The position numbers and the translations under genes were made by a program. From NCBI GenBank assembly GCA_902575095.1, contig CACGPY010000002.1, positions 27,557-91,556 of the forward strand: DNA of 64,000 nt, read 5' to 3'. Source of the DNA: an uncultured Pelagibacteraceae bacterium (GTDB lineage Bacteria; Pseudomonadota; Alphaproteobacteria; Pelagibacterales; Pelagibacteraceae). Under the pieces are notes generated by a model that saw only the letters and a program-made list of their open reading frames with translations, did not search any database and was not told the DNA's origin. Shown in pieces: positions 60,787 through 64,000 of the stretch (within the stretch, counting starts at the first letter, position 1; the number at the start of each line of letters is the position of its first letter).

Positions 60787-61251
60787 ATGCTTGATATTAA
60801 AGAATTTAAGAAAAAACTCGATAAAAAGTCCAGGTTAATGGGAATTGACCCCGGTAGAAAACGTATTGGTGTAGCCATTTCTGATGAAAATAAAATTATT
60901 GCCACTCCATATACGACTTTAATTAAAAATAAATATTCTGAGTTACTTAAAGAAATAATAAAGATTTTTAATGAAAATCAGATTAAAGGCATTGTAGTTG
61001 GAAATCCAATTAATATGGATGGATCTTCCAGTCGATCGTCACAATCAGCTAAAGATTTAGCTATTAATCTATCAAAAGATGTTACTGAAAATGTCACTTT
61101 ATGGGATGAGAGATTATCAAGTCAGGGGGCGTTTAATTTATCCAATGATTTAGCATCAAACACGTCAAAAAAGATAAGCAAATTAGATGAGAATTCTGCA
61201 CAATTTATACTTCAAGGAGCCTTAGACTATTTAACTAAAGAAAATACTTGA
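60787..61251 (+). CDS. ruvX: Putative pre-16S rRNA nuclease (YqgF/RuvX family)
   Basis: RLMGIDPGRKRIGVAISDENKIIATPYTTL; IVVGNPINMDGSSSRSSQ; LWDERLSS. Confidence 0.94.
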   Translation: MLDIKEFKKKLDKKSRLMGIDPGRKRIGVAISDENKIIATPYTTLIKNKYSELLKEIIKIFNENQIKGIVVGNPINMDGSSSRSSQSAKDLAINLSKDVTENVTLWDERLSSQGAFNLSNDLASNTSKKISKLDENSAQFILQGALDYLTKENT

Positions 61252-61277
61252 TCTGATACTATAAAACGCCTATAGAG

Positions 61278-62231
61278 TTGATTTTAATGGCAGTTAAGAA
61301 AAACAATACAGCTATTAAAAACTCTCCCAAACATCTTCTTGGTATTCAAAACCTTTCAATATTAGAAGCTAAATCAATATTAGATGAAGCGAAAAAATTT
61401 ATCGAATTAAACAGAAGTAGCTCAAAAAAATTAGATGTTCTTAGAGGAAAAACTCAAATTAATTTATTTTTCGAACCATCGACAAGAACTCAAAGTTCAT
61501 TTGATCTAGCAGGTAAAAGATTAGGGGCAGATGTAATGTCTATGAACATGGACAACTCTGCGCTTAAAAAAGGTGAAACATTAATCGATACTGCAATGAC
61601 TTTAAATGCGATGCACCCTGACTTAATTGTAATCAGGCACCAAGATTCAGGTGCACCAAATTTATTATCTCAAAAAGTTAATTGTGCAGTTATTAATGCT
61701 GGTGATGGAAGAAGAGAACACCCTACTCAAGCTTTACTTGATGCTTTAACAATAATTAATAGAAAAGGTAAAATTGAAGGACTGAAGATAGCAATTTGCG
61801 GTGACATACTTCACTCAAGAGTAGCTAGATCAAATATTTATTTAATGAATATGTTAGGTGCTGAAGTAAATGTAATAGCACCTAAAACATTGATGCCAAA
61901 ATCAATTGAAAGAATGGGAGTAAAATCTTTTACAGATATAAAGAAAGGTCTCGATGGTTGTGACATTGTAATGATGTTAAGATTGCAAAATGAGAGAATG
62001 CAAGGTTCATTTTTACCTTCAAAAAGAGAATATTATGAATTTTACGGTTTAACTCCAGAGAAATTAAAATTCGCAAAAAAAGATGCGCTGATTATGCACC
62101 CTGGTCCAATGAATAGAGGGGTAGAAATAGATACGAAACTTGCAGATGACATAAACGTTAGTTTAGTAAAAGAGCAAGTTGAATTAGGTGTAGCAGTAAG
62201 AATGGCTTGTTTAAAAAAGTATTGTAAATAA
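61278..62231 (+). CDS. pyrB: Aspartate carbamoyltransferase catalytic subunit
   Basis: [59 protein letters not shown]. Confidence 0.97.
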   Translation: MILMAVKKNNTAIKNSPKHLLGIQNLSILEAKSILDEAKKFIELNRSSSKKLDVLRGKTQINLFFEPSTRTQSSFDLAGKRLGADVMSMNMDNSALKKGETLIDTAMTLNAMHPDLIVIRHQDSGAPNLLSQKVNCAVINAGDGRREHPTQALLDALTIINRKGKIEGLKIAICGDILHSRVARSNIYLMNMLGAEVNVIAPKTLMPKSIERMGVKSFTDIKKGLDGCDIVMMLRLQNERMQGSFLPSKREYYEFYGLTPEKLKFAKKDALIMHPGPMNRGVEIDTKLADDINVSLVKEQVELGVAVRMACLKKYCK

Positions 62232-63521
62232 ATGAAAGAAAAAATTTTTATTAATGCAAGAATTATAGATCCATCACAAAATATGGATGAGAAAGGTTCT
62301 TTACTAATAAATGAAAAAGGGAAAGTAAAAGCTATAGGAAAAAATGTAAAAAAAACTGACGCTAATAAAGATGCTGAGGTAATTGATTTAAAAGGCAATG
62401 TTTTAATTCCAGGGTTAGTAGACATGAAAGCTTTTGTAGGTGAGCCAGGATATGAATATAAGGAAAACTTTAGAACTCTTAGCCAAGCTGCTTTAGCTGG
62501 CGGGGTTACATCTATAGTAACCATGCCTAATACAAAACCCATTATCGATAACGTTTCAATGGTTGATTTCATTATTAGAAGAGGAAGAGACAAAGCCAAC
62601 GTTAACCTTTTTCCTTGTGCTTCAATAACCAAACAATGCGAAGGTAAATTAATGACTGAGTTTGGTTTACTCTCTGGGAGAGGAATAATTGGCTTTAGCG
62701 ATGTAAATAAAACTATTCAAAATACAGAGCTAATGTCTAGGATAATGGATTATGCATCTGATATTGGGGTTTTAATAATGCAACATGCGGAGGACTATGA
62801 GCTATCAAAAAACGCTTGTATCAACGATGGGGAGATAGCTACAAGACTGGGACTACAAGGAGTATCAGCTCTAGCTGAAAAAATAATAATCGAAAGAGAC
62901 TTAAGTTTACTTAGTGAATATCCTTGTAGATACCATATTAATCAGATTTCATCTAAACAATCATTAGATGTTATTAGAAAAAATAAAAATAATGGAAAAA
63001 AATTTAGCGTAGGTGTTTCAATAAATAATTTATCCTTAAATGAGAATGATATTGGTGAATTTAAAACCTTTTTAAAATTATCTCCTCCTCTTAGACTTGA
63101 AGACGATAGATTGTCACTTGTACAAGGTATCAAGGATGGGTTAATAGATGTAATTGTTTCAGATCATTTGCCAGAAGATGAAGAAAGTAAAAGATTGCCA
63201 TTTGCACAAGCAGCTACAGGCGCTATTGGTGTAGAGACCCTTCTGCCTCTTTCTTTAGAAATGTATCATAATGAATCTCTTACTTTAAATAAAATAGTAG
63301 AAACCTTAACCATTAACCCTGCCAAAATATTAAATATTAAAAAAGGGACTTTGGCAAAAGGATCAGACGGAGATATTTGTATATTTGATTTAGATGCTCC
63401 ATGGAAAGTAGATGCAGATAAACTGAAATCAAAATCAAAAAATACGGCAATAGAAAATAGAAATCTTCAAGGAAAGATTTTAATGACTTATCTAAACGGT
63501 GAACTAGTCTACTCAAACTAA
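62232..63521 (+). CDS. pyrC: Dihydroorotase (PyrC/AllB family)
   Basis: INARIIDPSQNMDEKGSLLI; VLIPGLVDMKAFVGEPGYEYKENFRTLSQAALAGGVTSIVTMPNTKP; VIVSDHLPEDEESKRLPFAQA. Confidence 0.92.
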   Translation: MKEKIFINARIIDPSQNMDEKGSLLINEKGKVKAIGKNVKKTDANKDAEVIDLKGNVLIPGLVDMKAFVGEPGYEYKENFRTLSQAALAGGVTSIVTMPNTKPIIDNVSMVDFIIRRGRDKANVNLFPCASITKQCEGKLMTEFGLLSGRGIIGFSDVNKTIQNTELMSRIMDYASDIGVLIMQHAEDYELSKNACINDGEIATRLGLQGVSALAEKIIIERDLSLLSEYPCRYHINQISSKQSLDVIRKNKNNGKKFSVGVSINNLSLNENDIGEFKTFLKLSPPLRLEDDRLSLVQGIKDGLIDVIVSDHLPEDEESKRLPFAQAATGAIGVETLLPLSLEMYHNESLTLNKIVETLTINPAKILNIKKGTLAKGSDGDICIFDLDAPWKVDADKLKSKSKNTAIENRNLQGKILMTYLNGELVYSN

Positions 63522-64000
63522 TGGATATAAATTTAATAATAGTTGCAGTTTATTCTTACTTTTTAGGATCTATTCCTTTTGGATTAGTTTTAACAAAAAT
63601 TTTTTTAAAAAAAGATATTAGAGAAATAGGATCAGGAAATATTGGAACCACAAACGTTTTAAGAACTGGAAAAAAATCTCTAGCAGTTGCAACCCTTATG
63701 CTTGACTTGTTAAAAGGATATTTTTCTTTAGTCATAACATTTATTTATTTTGAAAATCTAATTTCATATTCTGCTTTAATTTGTTTCATCGGCCATATTT
63801 TTCCCATTTGGTTAAAATTTAAAGGAGGTAAAGGAGTAGCGACTTACTTGGGTGTTATATTGGCACTTTCATATAAATTTTTTCTAATTTTCGGAATTAC
63901 TTGGCTTGTTTTATCTTTTTTATTTAGATACGCATCAATATCTTCAATTATTTCGTCTTTAATTGTTTTTGTTTATTCATATTTTTTTATTAATGATTTC
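63521..64000 (+). CDS. plsY: Glycerol-3-phosphate acyltransferase PlsY (3' truncated by window edge)
   Basis: Manual translation MDINLIIVAVYSYFLGSIPFGLVLTKIFLKKDIREIGSGNIGTTNVLRTGKKSLAVATLMLDLLKGYFS...; overlaps the pyrC stop as TAATG; not in the ORF track. Confidence 0.93.
   Translation, partial: MDINLIIVAVYSYFLGSIPFGLVLTKIFLKKDIREIGSGNIGTTNVLRTGKKSLAVATLMLDLLKGYFSLVITFIYFENLISYSALICFIGHIFPIWLKFKGGKGVATYLGVILALSYKFFLIFGITWLVLSFLFRYASISSIISSLIVFVYSYFFINDF

Noticed and set aside
62042-62632. 196-aa ORF antisense to pyrB/pyrC
   Set aside because: Overlaps two strong housekeeping genes; Phe/Ser-rich low-complexity antisense translation
1-64000. CRISPR array, IS elements, rRNA or tmRNA
   Set aside because: No regularly spaced repeats, transposase ORFs or rRNA-like sequence seen; intergenic gaps are too small for tmRNA despite smpB being present

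Overview
The window is AT-rich, densely packed alphaproteobacterial DNA. Gene content and order look like SAR11/Pelagibacterales (inference; no database search was run). Positions 1-18.6 kb look accessory: a truncated tyrosine recombinase, a surface-glycan block (FkbM-type methyltransferase, GT9, gmd, a fused two-domain glycosyltransferase, a GIY-YIG protein) and a myo-inositol-type uptake and catabolism locus (IolD, IolG, IolE, a sugar ABC transporter, ROK kinase, HpcH/HpaI aldolase, aldehyde dehydrogenase, a second Gfo/Idh/MocA oxidoreductase). This block ends at tRNA-Glu(TTC), whose 5' end also encodes the last codons of recJ. From 18.6 kb to 64 kb the genes are mostly core: recJ, glpX, hom, argC, rpsI/rplM, ctaA, rpmG, ihfA, plsX, rpmF, hppA, nusB-rib-nrdR-glyA-rpiB, hemB, recO-rnc-lepB-acpS-pdxJ-pyrE-rel-folK-smpB-dapA, slt, tRNA-Ser(GCT), a TPP riboswitch with a Na+/solute symporter, umuDC with a GTTC-N7-GTTC SOS-like box, gatCAB, ruvX, pyrB, pyrC and plsY. 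No CRISPR array, IS element or rRNA was seen. The observations most worth a second look are the non-canonical inositol locus, the TPP riboswitch lodged between umuC and a symporter, the SOS-type box at the umuD start codon, the recJ/tRNA-Glu overlap, the lost catalytic or zinc motifs in RibBA and ROK, the compacted Rel, genes missing from conserved clusters (fabH, era, rpoZ), and the lack of intergenic space at every convergent gene pair.
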